Assembly: GCA_964058805.1 (NCBI GenBank)
Contig: CAXKVV010000824.1
Coordinates: forward strand, 24,589-88,588
Source: Schoenoplectus triqueter
Lineage: Eukaryota; Streptophyta; Magnoliopsida; Poales; Cyperaceae
Length of the DNA: 64,000 nucleotides
Reading direction: 5' to 3'
Each line of letters opens with the position of its first letter. Position 1 is the first letter of the stretch. Of the stretch, positions 1 to 11,129 are shown in pieces. The notes beneath the pieces are model-generated. The model made no database searches and was not told the DNA's origin. It was given only the letters and a program-made list of their open reading frames with translations. A program made the translations under genes and the position numbers.

Positions 1-266
1 AGAATAAATTCATTAATTTAGTTGTCCCAAGCTGGTATCATTTAAAATGAACAAACCATGTGTGAGAATTACAGAGCCTTGTAACTCATGATCATGTGTA
101 ACCAATCACAGGATTACAAATGTCAGACCTGATTGATGTTGTAATGATATACGAAACATTTAGATTTCAGACAGTATCTGTGGAATTCTCAATTGCACGT
201 TATCAAGTTATGAACCAAATAAAAGCAAACATATATATGAGGGGTAAAAAAGAAAAGAAAACTAAC
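1..266 (-). other. Intron sequence of the IMK2-like kinase gene (left edge)
   Basis: On the minus strand the receptor-kinase reading frame meets a donor (GTTAGT) at 266-261 and then an in-frame stop. The remaining bases to the window edge are AT-rich with no continuation of the kinase domain, so they read as the start of an intron. The rest of the kinase (catalytic loop, activation segment, C-lobe) must lie outside the window. Confidence 0.6.
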
Positions 267-2049
267 CATGTAAGAAAGCAGCAACACTCCCCTTTGGCAA
301 ATAATCAAAGACCAACAACTTTTCCCCTTTTGGTCCCAAATAATATGCCCTCAGAGCCAACAAATTCTCATGCCTGATTTTCCCCAGTGCAACGACCTCC
401 GCCTCAAATTCCTTCTGCCCCTTGGTTATCTTTTCCCGCAACCGTTTTACTGCAACTTGAGTTCCATCCTCAAGAGTTGCCCTGTATACTGTGCCGTAAG
501 AGCTCTTTCCCATAATCTCAGCAGTTGCGCATAGCAAGTCATCAGCTGTAAATGCCAAAGGCCCATCAAAATGCACCAATTTACCACCCAAATCACCCCC
601 ACCAGACTCAGTTTCAGGTGCAGGACCAGGCTTTTCCCCCCGACCCAACCCAGTTGCCGCCTGTTTACTCTTGGGACTCACACTGTTGCTATTCCTCTTC
701 CGTATCAAACAACAGAGAAGAATGCAACAGAAGAGAAGTAACAATCCAAAAGCACAGCCAGTTATTATTAGAATCATATCTCTTGTGCTTAGTTTTTTCT
801 TATTGCTTTCCATGGAGGGAAGTAATGGAGGCGAAGAAAATGGAGAGGAAATTGGAGAAGGGGATAGAGCAGGGCAAGGAAGGGAAGGAGTGTAACCACA
901 AAGTTGTATGTTGCCTCTAAAAGAAGTCGAATTGAATTTCTGTGCCAGCAAAACTGGCACTTGACCTGATAAGTTGTTGTATGAGACATCAAAGGAAACA
1001 AGATTTGTTAGGTTGATTAGAGAAATTGGAATCGATCCATTTAGGTTGTTCTCTGATAAATCCAGCCGAGTCAGAGTGGGTATATTACCAATCGAATCAG
1101 GTATTCTGCCATAAAATTTGTTCCCTTTTAGAGAGAGTTCTGTGAGATTCTTTAGGCCATCTATAGATTGAGGGATTTGGGCTTCAATTTGATTTCTTTC
1201 AAGGTTAAGTACTACCAAAGAGGAGAGATTAGATAAAGAAGGGGGAAGATCTCCTGTAAAGGAATTGCCTGAAAAATCAAGAGTTTCAATTTCATGAAGT
1301 GACCCAACTGCCGTAGGAATACTTCCAGTTAACTGGTTATTCCCGAGAGATACCACTTTCAGCCTACTAGAACTCGCGACTCTATCAGGAACGGAACCGG
1401 AGAGGCTGTTATTTGGTAGGAAGAGAAAAATGATTGAGCGGGACATGAATACCGAACCGGGTATCTGATCTGATAGGTTATTAAACCCGAGATTAAGCCT
1501 ATATATCCGGGTAGAGTTAGCAATTGAAGAGGGAATAGACCCAATTAGAGAATTATTACTCAAATCAAGAGCTTGCAGATTGACACAGTTACCGATTGAA
1601 GGTGGAATTGAACCAGAGAACTGGTTGTTGAACAGATAGAGGCCCCGCAAATCAGGCAGAAAACCGATAGCAGAAGGTACAGGACCTGTTATGAAATTGT
1701 CGTGCAGACTGAGCCGACGCAAGCTGGTAAGTTGGCCGATCTTCTCTGTGAGACTGCCCCCTAGGCCCCGCCATGGCAGGCTAATGGAAATGACTTTGCC
1801 TTTAACACATTTAATGCCATACCATTCACCAGAGCACGCACCAAGGCCAGTACCATTCCAGGTACGTAGAATGCCTCGCGGGTCGGCGAGCTCATGCTTG
1901 AGTGCTTCGAGGCCTTGGTAGTCAGCTTGAGAGATAATGACACCGTCCGGCGGCTGAGCTAGGGCTGACGTGGCGAGGTGGAGGGCAAGGAGGAAAGTGT
2001 AAAAGAGGCGTTGGAGGGATTTGCATTTGCATTTTTGGGGTTCATTCAT
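267..2049 (-). CDS. IMK2: IMK2-like LRR receptor-like kinase, 5' exon (partial)
   Basis: Plasma-membrane leucine-rich-repeat receptor kinase of the inflorescence meristem receptor-like kinase group, whose kinases are usually called atypical or probably inactive. About 594 residues are visible. The start Met at 2049 opens a hydrophobic signal peptide (about 1-31). An LRR N-cap with paired Cys follows, then about ten LRRs (about 95-380), a Ser/Pro-rich stalk, one membrane helix (about 424-448) and the start of the kinase domain. The signature juxtamembrane string [17 protein letters not shown] leads into the loop [11 protein letters not shown] (about 513) and the VAVKRL lysine (about 533). The exon ends after FLH at a GTTAGT donor, phase 1. 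The ATP loop lacks the standard GxGxxG, as is normal for this family. The second half of the kinase is outside the window, so activity cannot be judged. Family assignment is confident; IMK2 rather than IMK3 is an inference from overall similarity. Confidence 0.9.
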
Positions 2050-2420
2050 GCTGAAGAGATGGAAACGGAGAGAGGGTTTAGCTAGAGACTTTTAACAAAA
2101 AAAATGAGAGAGGTTTTAAGGTTTTAGAGGGAGGGGAGAGAAAGAGAAGGTTGTTCGAGTAAGAAGGGGATGATGATGGTGTTGTGTGTTTTGAGAAAGG
2201 GCAGGAGAGAGCTTTGGAAAGGACTTATGGTGGGCTAGAGAGACTGAGAGAGTGGGAGGGAGGGAGAGAGTCAGAGAGAGCGTTGGTAACGGCTAGTGAC
2301 TAGTGATAGGCTGAGAGCAGAGGCAGGGAGTAAGAGACACGAGGGATGGACCGCAGTATCTATTAACGGCTACTTTTGAACGGGAAGATGGAGTATTCGA
2401 TTTGTTTTTACGTCTATTTA
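2050..2420 (-). promoter_or_regulatory. CT-rich leader/promoter of the IMK2-like gene
   Basis: Directly upstream of the start codon, the minus strand is dominated by CT/TC runs (clearest at 2220-2285, GA-rich on the plus strand). Such pyrimidine tracts are common in plant 5' leaders and GAGA-type promoters. No clear TATA box was identified, so the transcription start is not placed. Confidence 0.4.
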
Positions 2421-2730
2421 CGAATTGTGAGCTGACGCTCAGTTGTACTTGGAGGATTGTAGTATTGTGGGCCAGAGCTGTACTCGAATGAGGAGTGTGG
2501 TTTTTAGTAGAAAGTAGTAGAAGTGTAAAAAAGTGACATTTGCTATGTTCGTCGTTCAGCCTGAGAGAATATGGCCAGAATTCTGGAGTGGAAGCTAGTG
2601 TCCATTGGCCACTGGATCTCTCCAGTCCTCAAGAGACAAAAATAGTGGACTTTTTACTTAAATGTTTAATAACTGATGTTATCTACATAATCGGTTTTAA
2701 AATAAAGTTATTTTCACAAACAGTCTAAGT
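2421..2730. other. Intergenic, nothing recognised
   Basis: Unique-looking AT-moderate sequence between the IMK2-like promoter and the palindromic-motif region. One short reading frame (2540-2728) has no recognisable similarity and is not called. Confidence 0.4.
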
Positions 2731-3115
2731 AAGGGTGTGAGTTCAACTCACTCTTAAATTTTTATTTTGTCTATCTGAACACTGTTCAAAAACACAAAAG
2801 ACGTGAGTTAAATTCACGCCCTATGTTATTTTTAATTATCTGATTACAACCATCGTAGTTAAACACACTTAAGAGCGTGAGTTAAACTTTTGAATAAAAA
2901 GCTTTAAGGACGTGAGTTCACCTTTAGACGTGGATGCGCTCTGGTTGTTATCTTTTAAAAACACTGAAAGTGAAAAAAAATAATATGAATGCGATATCTG
3001 AATTTAAAGGGCTTGAGTTCAACTCACGTCATTTAGGTCATTTTGCTCTCTCTTTTGTTTAGACAGCGAGCGGACAAAAAAATAGTGTTTTAAGGGCATG
3101 AGTTGAACACACTCC
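2731..3115. repeat. Dispersed palindromic motif, six copies (GTGAGTTCAACTCAC type)
   Basis: A degenerate near-palindrome of the form cGTGAGTT-AACTCACg recurs at about 2735-2751, 2802-2818, 2875-2888, 2908-2921, 3011-3029 and 3092-3115. Copies at 2735, 2802 and 3011 have both arms; the others keep mainly the left arm. Spacing is irregular (34-102 bp) and the sequence between copies is not obviously repeated. The function is unknown. It could be decayed tandem repeats or a clustered protein-binding site. Confidence 0.5.
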
Positions 3116-3572
3116 TTTTGTTATACCGTTTATGAAAATAAATTTGCTCTTAGCTCGTCTATGTAGATAAGATTTGTTTTTGAACCGTTTAAGTAAAAAA
3201 TCCAAAATAATATGAATAGGATTTGTCTTGTCGAGTAGTTTACCTTGCAGTGCAGATTCGCTGCAGCATTGAATTCAAATTCTCTACAGAGCTTTCTTTT
3301 GTGCGGTTCTTTTGTTATAAACCATGTGATTATTCATCAATGATTCAAATTTAACAATAATAAATTCTGTGTAATAAAATTCGTGTTTACACAACCATTA
3401 TGATTAAAATAAATCATTCGCATCTCCTGAAAAACTCTCCGCACGGAAAACCTCTCCAGATAAATCTAGCCACTGCAGCACTATCCTAAGATCAAGTTGT
3501 ACTGTTAAATAGGGAATTATGGATTAGCCAATGAGAGCCACTATGCCTCAGCAGAATAGTTGCATACACGAT

Positions 3573-4734
3573 GGGTTCGTTTGGCAAATTAAGGAATAGT
3601 TTTGAAAGAGTGGTAATTTTGGAAGAGTGATAGAATAGTATATTTTTAGAAGAATGGTATTCTTGACTATTCGGAAGAGAAAAATATCATTTGGTAGTTG
3701 TTAATCAGAATAGTTAAAATATGGATAATTATGATACTAACAATAATAATGATGATAATAATAATAGCAAATAATAATAATAATAATAATAATATAATAA
3801 TCATAATATAATAATATATTACTAATAATAAATTATAATTATAATTAAAATAATAATAATAGTAATAATAATAATAATATAATAATAATAAATTATAATT
3901 ATAATCATAATCATAATAATATAATAATATAATTAAAAATTATAATCATAATCATAATATAATAATAATAAATAATAATAATTATAATATAATCATAATA
4001 TAATATCATATAATATCATATAATATAATATAATATAATATAATATAATAATAATGATAATGATAATATAATAATAATAATCATGATAATATAATAATCA
4101 TAATCATAATCCATAATCTTAATATAATAATATATTAATAATAATAAATTAAAATAAAAATAAAAATAAAAATAATAGTAATAATAATAATGATAATATA
4201 ATAATAATAAATTATAATTATAATTATAATTATAATCATAATAAGATAATAATAATAATCATAGTCATGATCATAATTATAATATAATAATAAAAATATA
4301 ATCATAATATAATAGTATAATACTAAAATCATAATTATTATAATAATAAATAATAGTAAAATTAATCATGTAATAACAATACTAACAATGATATTAATAT
4401 AATAATAACAATAATTATTATAATAATATTATATAATGATAAATAAATAATCTTCATAATATTAATATAATAATATATTATAATTATACTAATAATATAA
4501 TAATAAATCATAATTATAATTATAATCATGATATAATAATATAATATAACATAATCAAACAATAATCGCTATTCCGACGAGAGCTAATCCGGTATTCCAC
4601 ATATAACTTAGTATACCGGATTAGAACTATTCTTCACTCTTCTACTTAGTCTAAAATTCGTTTGGCAAATTAATTCGTCGGAATAGCTATTTTATTCCAT
4701 CTTTTTGCTATTCCATTGAGTGCCAAACACTCCC
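3573..4734. mobile_element. MITE-like element carrying a large TAA microsatellite
   Basis: The left end (GGGTTCGTTTGGCAAATTA) and right end (TGCCAAACACTCCC) are inverted-repeat termini of a type widespread in plant MITEs. Both subterminal regions carry 'GGAATAG / CTATTCC' motifs. CGATG lies at both borders (3569-3573 and 4734-4738) and overlaps the termini, so the exact target duplication is uncertain. A second copy of the left terminal motif occurs internally at about 4667-4683. The middle is replaced by about 830 bp of TAA/TA-type simple sequence. Confidence 0.55.
3728..4560. repeat. Imperfect (TAA)n/(TA)n microsatellite, about 0.83 kb
   Basis: Almost pure A/T tract of interrupted ATA, TAA and ATAATC units with scattered C and G. 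It lies inside a MITE-like element. Open frames across it (such as 4135-4332 and 4362-4562, minus) encode only Ile/Tyr-rich simple peptides and are not genes. Confidence 0.9.
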
Positions 4735-4754
4735 GATGTTACTAACATAGGTAG

Positions 4755-5525
4755 CGGTGTCAATAAAAAATAATTAAAAATTATATATTTCTGAACGAAG
4801 TTGAAATTTACAATTTTTTTAAAATAGAAAAAACTAAAAATATTCTGTATAAAATCGAATAATTAGACAGTTTTTTCAAGCAAATAGCATAGTCCGGATT
4901 ATTTTTTTGGATCAATATAGATGGCTCGAAAATAAAATTCGGGCCATGCATTTTTTCATTTTTTTTACTCAGAATCATGGTCGGAAAATATATTTGGGCC
5001 TTATTATTATTTAAATTAGAGTTTCACTATTTAAAAAAATGATTAGAAATTTCCATACAAATATATTATTTATCATATTACATATATTTCATCAAAATCA
5101 ATTAATATTAACTATTTTGATAATTATGTTCGTATTTTTTACTATTGTTTAAATTATCATTAATAATGATGTTGGGCAAAAAATGATTTCATAATGGTTA
5201 TTTGGATGAGATTCTATTGCTATACACATAATTCTCAACGGTAATTTAAAATAATCACAAACTTATCAAAGTTTATAATTAATGTTGGTTGAAAAAAATG
5301 ATGGCCCGAGATAATTTTTCAGATCAATATAGATGATCCGAATTAATTTTTCAGACCATGGTTCTTGGTAAAAAAAATTGTCAAATGCATGGTCTGAAAA
5401 AATAACCGGGTCATGCTATCTGATTGAAAAAAACTGCCCAATTATGCAATTTTATGTGAAATATTTTTCTATTTTTTTAAAAAAATTGTGAATTTCATAT
5501 GATTTTCTATTTAAATTCAGTGGCA
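4755..5525. mobile_element. Long-terminal-inverted-repeat element (MULE-like MITE)
   Basis: The left arm (about 4755-4895) and the reverse complement of the right arm (about 5400-5525) align over roughly 130 bp. Shared blocks include GAAATTTACAATTTTTTTAAA, a block ending CAGTTTTTTCAA, and ATAGCAT next to CCGG. The interior has two diverged copies of a segment containing ATCAATATAGATG (4911 and 5324). No coding capacity is seen. Long TIRs fit a Mutator-like non-autonomous element, but no convincing 9-bp target duplication was found, so the superfamily is an inference. Confidence 0.5.
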
Positions 5526-5639
5526 TAAGAAAAACAAAGAAAAAAACTTTAAACGGAAGATTTTGTTGAAAAATATGCTAAAAAAATTTAAATGCCAACT
5601 AAAAAGGAAATAATAGTTCATTACTAGAATCAAAATGAG

Positions 5640-6058
5640 GATTTTGTAACTGAACACTTGATTTGTGTTATCTGTATCCGGAGATATCCATATCTGTATC
5701 TGAAATCTTTTATGGATAAGAATACATTTTGGTTATTATCTATTCTTATCATATTGTTTTATTACTATTCATCAATATCCGACACTATCCAAAAGTATCT
5801 GATCCGATATTATCCGAAAAAATATCTGAAATATTTCTATTATATTTTTTACTTAGATTTTTAGTGTACATTATAAATCTAATTTATTTTATATCCAATT
5901 TGTGTTAATATATCATTTTTTTATAATTCATTGATATATCTAAGCTATTAATATAATAATAATTAATTTTTAATTTTTATAATTAATATTTATTTTTATT
6001 ATACTTAACAATTTCTTTAATTTTATTATTTTGCAAAACCTTATTGAATTTAACAAGG
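5640..6058. mobile_element. Left part of an AT-rich TIR element rich in TATCCGATATCC motifs
   Basis: The segment contains repeated TATCCG/ATATCC words (5672-5830) and then AT-rich filler. The same vocabulary reappears in inverted form at 23396-23490 (GATCCGAATCCGAATATCCG). The two parts look like the ends of one old element, now split by 17 kb of inserted retrotransposon. Element class and outer borders are unclear. Confidence 0.45.
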
Positions 6059-6382
6059 TGTTCTTGAGATTTAATTGCAGGATTCTAAGAATCTTCAAAG
6101 GAATGAAGAAGAAATGATCAAAATCAATTCAGAGGCTTCTATGAAGATATAAGATCATATTCAATGTATAGGTATAATTCAAAATCTTATATTCTTCATA
6201 ATTATGTAAGGAAGAGAATCTGTCGCAGAGAACCGTTATAACGATTCCCCAATCATTATAACGATTCAATACATATCTTAACGATTCAATACATATCTCA
6301 AAAATTTTCTAAGTTCTCTATGTGTAGAAATGAGCCAAAATTAACAGAGTGTATCATTATGTAATGCTTCATAAAGCGTTAT
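6059..6382 (+). mobile_element. Left fragment of a SIRE-like LTR (interrupted)
   Basis: Starts TGTTCTTGAGA and carries repeated 'AACGATTCAATACATATCT' and 'CGTTATAACGATTC' words. It is interrupted at the GTTAT target site of the 16-kb gypsy element and resumes after 22466. The internal part is a diverged tandem duplication: about 6285-6382 matches about 22467-22569. Confidence 0.5.
6378..6382. repeat. Left target-site duplication (GTTAT) of the 16-kb gypsy element
   Basis: GTTAT immediately precedes the 5' LTR and is repeated exactly at 22462-22466 after the 3' LTR, giving the 5-bp duplication expected of a retroviral-type integrase. Confidence 0.95.
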
Positions 6383-7273
6383 TGTTAAACCGCGAAATTT
6401 TAATTAAGGAATAATGACAATTAAGGCAATAATTTAACGTAACTTAAATAATAGCTTAACTCAATGTTAAACGGAACATATACGAAAATAATAATAATAA
6501 TGAAAATATTAAATAAAAATCACAAATTCTTAATTTCAATCAAGAAATAACGTAACACACTAAGTTAAAAACTAAAAAAAAAAACCTAATAATCTAAATT
6601 AAATTAATTTATGGTATGAATTATAAATAAAGAAATGAAGATCAATCTTATTTACGAAACTACCCAAGGATCAAATGAATAATCGTTTAAAACAAATTAA
6701 ATTAAGTCAAAGAATTTAAAATTTTTAAATAAATATAATCAAAACATTGATAATGATTTCCATAACAAAGTATTAAAATTTTCTAAATTGAATAATTAAA
6801 TACGAGTAGAAAACTGATTTCCACACATAAATGACCATAATATTTCGGCCACAGAAGATCCTACTACCTACTGCTCTCTCTCTCTTCTTTAAACCTTTCA
6901 TTTAATATCGTTCTCTCTCTCCTCTCTCCCCAGTGCAAAACCGTCCCCTCACATTTACTCTCTCCCGCTCCCTCTGTCGAGTCGCCTCTCTATCTTTTCC
7001 TTCCATCTTTTCTCCTGCCTTTGCTTTCTCCGTCGAGCTCTCTCTCTCTCCCATTTTGTTCTCGCCTCTTTCCTCTCTTGTGTTCTTGCCCTACCGACTC
7101 TGACCTATTTTCTCTCCCTCGGATGAGGGGCTCACTGCAACCCTGGACTTTCCGTCCTCTTGCTCCGTGCTAAGCCTGCGCTGGCTGTCCCGTCAGCCGC
7201 GAAACCTGTCATCCCTAATGATCGTTGCTAGCCACTTGGCCACTGGTTGCCCTGACCTAACCCCCTCTATATG

Positions 7274-7282
7274 TATATAAAT
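7274..7282 (+). promoter_or_regulatory. Probable TATA box of the 5' LTR
   Basis: TATATAAAT follows a CT-rich tract and precedes a GC-rich CCCGAGCGTGCGCC stretch. It is the best TATA match in the 5' LTR and implies transcription from about 7305-7315. The 3' LTR keeps it (TATATATATATAAAT). Confidence 0.5.
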
Positions 7283-7658
7283 CCCGAGCGTGCGCCTCTC
7301 TCTCCCCTTCTGCTGCCTATCTCATGCGTTGAGAACTTGGAAATTTTAGAAATTTAACTGATAAGAACAGATAGAGCAAAAAAAAAGAAAGGGGTTCGAA
7401 AGGGAAGGGAGAGGTGGTGGCCGGGAGTTCACTGAGGCGTCGACCTTTGCCTTGTGCTTTACCCTTCTACTGCCTGTGGGATCTTTTTACTGGTAAAAAC
7501 CCTACTCTTGTTGCCTTCGTTCCTTTTCTGGTAAACTTAGCTTCCTTGCTTGTTGATCTGATTTTTCCTCTGATTCTGGTAAACCCTAGATTCTCGTTAC
7601 TGGTTCTTTTGCTAATTAAGTCGGTTGGCTTGATTGAAATTTTTATGGGAGGTTGTTG

Positions 7659-8480
7659 TGAACCCTGGTACACTGGTACCCTTGGTACCAGTGAGGCGGG
7701 GCTGACTCTCTATGCTGTCTTTTGCCTGCTGAGTTGAGCCTGGTTATTTGCTTATCGCTGGGATCTGAGTTGTTGCTTGTTGAGTACTATCCTTTCTGCC
7801 CCTTGTTGGTCTCTGTGATTTGTTCTTGCCCTTTTCTGGTATCTACCCTACTGGTAGAACAGCCCCCCTCCTCTGTGGACTGATACTGGTACTGATTTCG
7901 GGGTTGGGCTATTTTCTTGTGTTGTTGCTGGTAATGGGATTGCTTGATTTTTTTGTTTGTCAGACTTGCTAAGTTGCCTCTGAAATGACCTTGGTACACT
8001 GGTACCATTCAGTACCAGTGAAGTGAGGCATTTGCCCTGTGCCCTTTTTATCTCCCATGTGGGTTGTACCTCTTGAACTGGTGCTGGTTTGATTGATGGT
8101 TTTGTTTGTGTTGCTAATTTATTATGCTGCTGATACTGTCTCTGGTTTTCTTGGCTTATCTGACCTTATTTCATATGATGGTTTACTGGTAAATTAGGGG
8201 TGAGTTTGGGCCTCTAATGCTCTGTTGATTGTTTGATTGTGTGTGTGCCTATCTTGCCCTAATCACTGCTTGATGTCTGATTCTGGTTTTCTGAGGCTGT
8301 CCCTGGCTTACTTTACTGGTACTGGCCTGATTGAATGTAGTAGTTACCCAAATTTTTGAACCACCCCTTGTGTTATGCTGGTCAGTCAGGTGATGATGGT
8401 TATTGTTATGATTGTGCACTGTTTGGTTGTTTCTGAAATATCCCCCAGCTGACCCTTGGTACACTGGTACCAGTGATGTG
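7659..8480 (+). repeat. Three copies of a GGTACACTGGTACC palindromic motif in the LTR leader
   Basis: Copies at about 7659-7697, 7989-8028 and 8454-8484 each read (C)CTTGGTACACTGGTACC, with an inverted partner GGTACCAGTG at once or within a few bases, then GTGAGG or GAGGCGG. Each can fold as a GC-containing hairpin. They repeat in the 3' LTR at about 18283, 18613 and 19078. Confidence 0.6.
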
Positions 8481-10689
8481 AGGGTCAGAGAGGTGGGCTG
8501 TGTCTGTTTGTGCCTTTTGGTTCGGCTTGGCCTGTATGCGCCCTAATCCTACACTTGTTGCCTCCTTGATTTGGTTGTTGTGCATGCCCTCGGTTGTCTA
8601 CCGTAAACTTGTGGCCCAGTTGCTCATTTTTAATTGTGGCTCTGATTTGTCTATTGCCTCGAGATAGTATTATGTTAATTGGGCTATTGGATTAAGCAGG
8701 AAAATTTAGATAAATGGACCCTTGGATTAAATGAAGGCCTTAGGAGAAATGAGAAATTGACCCCAAATATAATAACCAGGATTTAAAATAACTAGATTTT
8801 GTTGAGCCGACTAATTTAAATTAATTAACTTAAAACATTAATTAGGAATTAGAAATACTTCAATAAGGCCCAATAATTTAAAATTGTCTCAAGACAATAA
8901 AAGTGAGTAAATTAAAAATGTGACTATATAAATTGGAAGCCGCCCCGAAAGGTTAGGCGGTACCCATTATTAACAACGTAAACTTAAAGAACGGGAAATG
9001 ATTATATTCCCTGACTGCCCCCGATTCGGGATATCGGTGCTTTGGCACCAATGATTTGATAGTCAGCGTATGATCCCGAACATTAAAACACCAACACATA
9101 AATAATATAACAACTTTTCTTTACTTTTGTTTTATTTATTTTTCGTTCATTTTATTCATTTCTTTTTCTTTTATTTTATTTCTTCTTATTTTACTTTTAT
9201 TTTTAAAACTATTTTCCCTAACTTATAAAAACCTAATAATAATAATTATATATAATAAAGAAACTATATAAATTAAAAGCATAGTAAAAACCATAATTAG
9301 AATGTAATTAATATATATTAATCAATTTCTCTATTTTTAAAATAAATGAAATATTAGAAATAAAATATTATATATATATATTTTATATTAATCAGTTTCT
9401 CTAATTAATAACAGGATAATATTAATAAATATATAAATATATGTTAATTAATATCCCTATGGAAAAAGATAAATAAAAGAATATTAGAATATAATATTAA
9501 ATATATTATATATATCATATATTAATCAATTTCTCTATTTTAAATTAAATGATTTGATGATTAAATCCATAAACTCGAAATGTAAATAGAGAATGAACGA
9601 TAAACACAACTAAACGGATCGATGTGCGAGAAACTAAAATTTCCGACACCGCGTATATGCAGCAGAAATGCTGCTGAAATTTTCAAGAAAGGACGATAAC
9701 ACCCGAACAAACGCTTAATTAAATTATCAATCTAATTTAATTATTAATTGTGAAATAAATCAAGTTAAAACTAATGAACGTCTAATTTAAATTAAAATAG
9801 GTGATATAGTCGACTCGGATCCACTCGCGGAGTACGAGGTCACTCCCGACCAGACGTACGCAGACACCGACCCCGAGGCCGGTGTTCTACCTCCGGAGTA
9901 GAGCGACTTCGCGATCCTCGCCAGCACTCTCAGGTACGGTTTCCTGGGATTTGATTTCCTTTCTTCAGAAATAGGAACCCAAACCGAAAAATAAAATGTT
10001 GTTAAAAATAAATCTGAATTGCGGTGTTTTTTGACCAAAAATGATTAGAGACTGAATCTGACCTGTCATATGCACCCGGTAAAATTGACCAGCATATTTG
10101 AGACATACCCGCATTTACATGTCATATCATGTCATATTGCACGTAGACAGGATAGGAGTAGGATCCGGGAAATAGTCCCGAGATAGGATCAGATAGAATT
10201 AAATAATTCAAGTTGTAGATTATAATTACTAGGAAAATATTATTACTATCACTAATTATTAATTAAGTCAGGTAGTTAATCATGCATTAAATGCATGGGA
10301 GTGCTGAGAGGCGGATTGGGTAATTCTCAGTCGGAGTTGCCTTGCATAACCAGACCGTTGTGGTTACGTACGGTGACCCATAGGCCCGTGGGACCCACCG
10401 GTCTGTATATGCACTGCGCATCCTCGCCTGTCGGGTTATCCACCGATCCCGTCATTTGGCGGGTTCGGCTGTGTCGGAGTGTTTTCTTTTGATCTTTATT
10501 ATATTTCTTATTATTATTCTTTATATGATTAAATTTTTAATCCAAATTTGAGCGATTTAGGATACCGTGTACTTCAGTGTTTAGTGTGGGCGGCCATATC
10601 CGAGACTGGAATCTATTTCGTGATACTATATTATTATATTTATCCGGCTTATTTAGGATCCTAGTATTGTCCGAAGGGCTTTCTCCTTT

Positions 10690-10845
10690 GGCCCTTAGTT
10701 GGTACAGAGAAAGTCGGGATGCGGTCCGCTGACCTTAGTGGGTACAGTGTAGGCTCCCATTTGTTTATATTCGCCTTGATACTTTTACGGGATGCGGTCC
10801 TCTGACCCTTGGTTGGTCCAGTGTAGGCTCCCATTTGTTTCCGTT
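10690..10845 (+). repeat. Two-unit tandem repeat in the 5' LTR (73-bp spacing)
   Basis: Units starting at about 10716 and 10789 share GGGATGCGGTCC, CTGACC and CAGTGTAGGCTCCCATTTGT. A shorter related piece precedes them at about 10690. The same structure occurs in the 3' LTR at about 21341-21471. Confidence 0.75.
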
Positions 10846-11014
10846 TTGTTAATTCACGGGTAGTTATCTCCTTTTTACGATATGGCAACTGAAGACATAC
10901 TATATCCATTGGCTTATATTTTGTAAGGTAAATTACCAGATTCAGCAGACCAGAGTACGTGCTTATAGCCGTTCACTCTCCTAGGGCGTTATCGCCCCGG
11001 GAGCCCGAATTGTC

Positions 11015-11042
11015 GTTTGTGCAGCGTTGTCGCTGCACAAAC
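11015..11042. repeat. Perfect 12-bp-stem hairpin in the LTR
   Basis: GTTTGTGCAGCG, loop TTGT, then CGCTGCACAAAC: a perfect inverted repeat with a 4-base loop. It is conserved in the 3' LTR at 21641-21668. It could be an RNA structure in the long leader or near the 3' end of the transcript; this is an inference. Confidence 0.8.
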
Positions 11043-11053
11043 ATAAAGTCCTA

Positions 11054-11129
11054 AGTTAGTAAGTTGGGCCCTGGTTGTGCCCGCTTAGGCAAGGCCCGAG
11101 TTAGTAAGTTGGGCCCTGGTTGTGCCCGC
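11054..11129 (+). repeat. Two-unit tandem repeat in the 5' LTR (45-bp spacing)
   Basis: AGTTAGTAAGTTGGGCCCTG... occurs at 11054 and again at 11099, each running on through GGTTGTGCCCGCT. The 3' LTR carries the same pair at about 21680 and 21725. Confidence 0.85.

Noticed and set aside
4135..4562. Two minus-strand open frames in the TAA tract
   Set aside because: They encode Ile/Tyr simple-sequence peptides from a microsatellite.
7414..8464. Short open frames in the 5' LTR repeated exactly in the 3' LTR, which look conserved
   Set aside because: LTRs are copied together at insertion, so identity between them says nothing about selection on the frames. None resembles a known protein.
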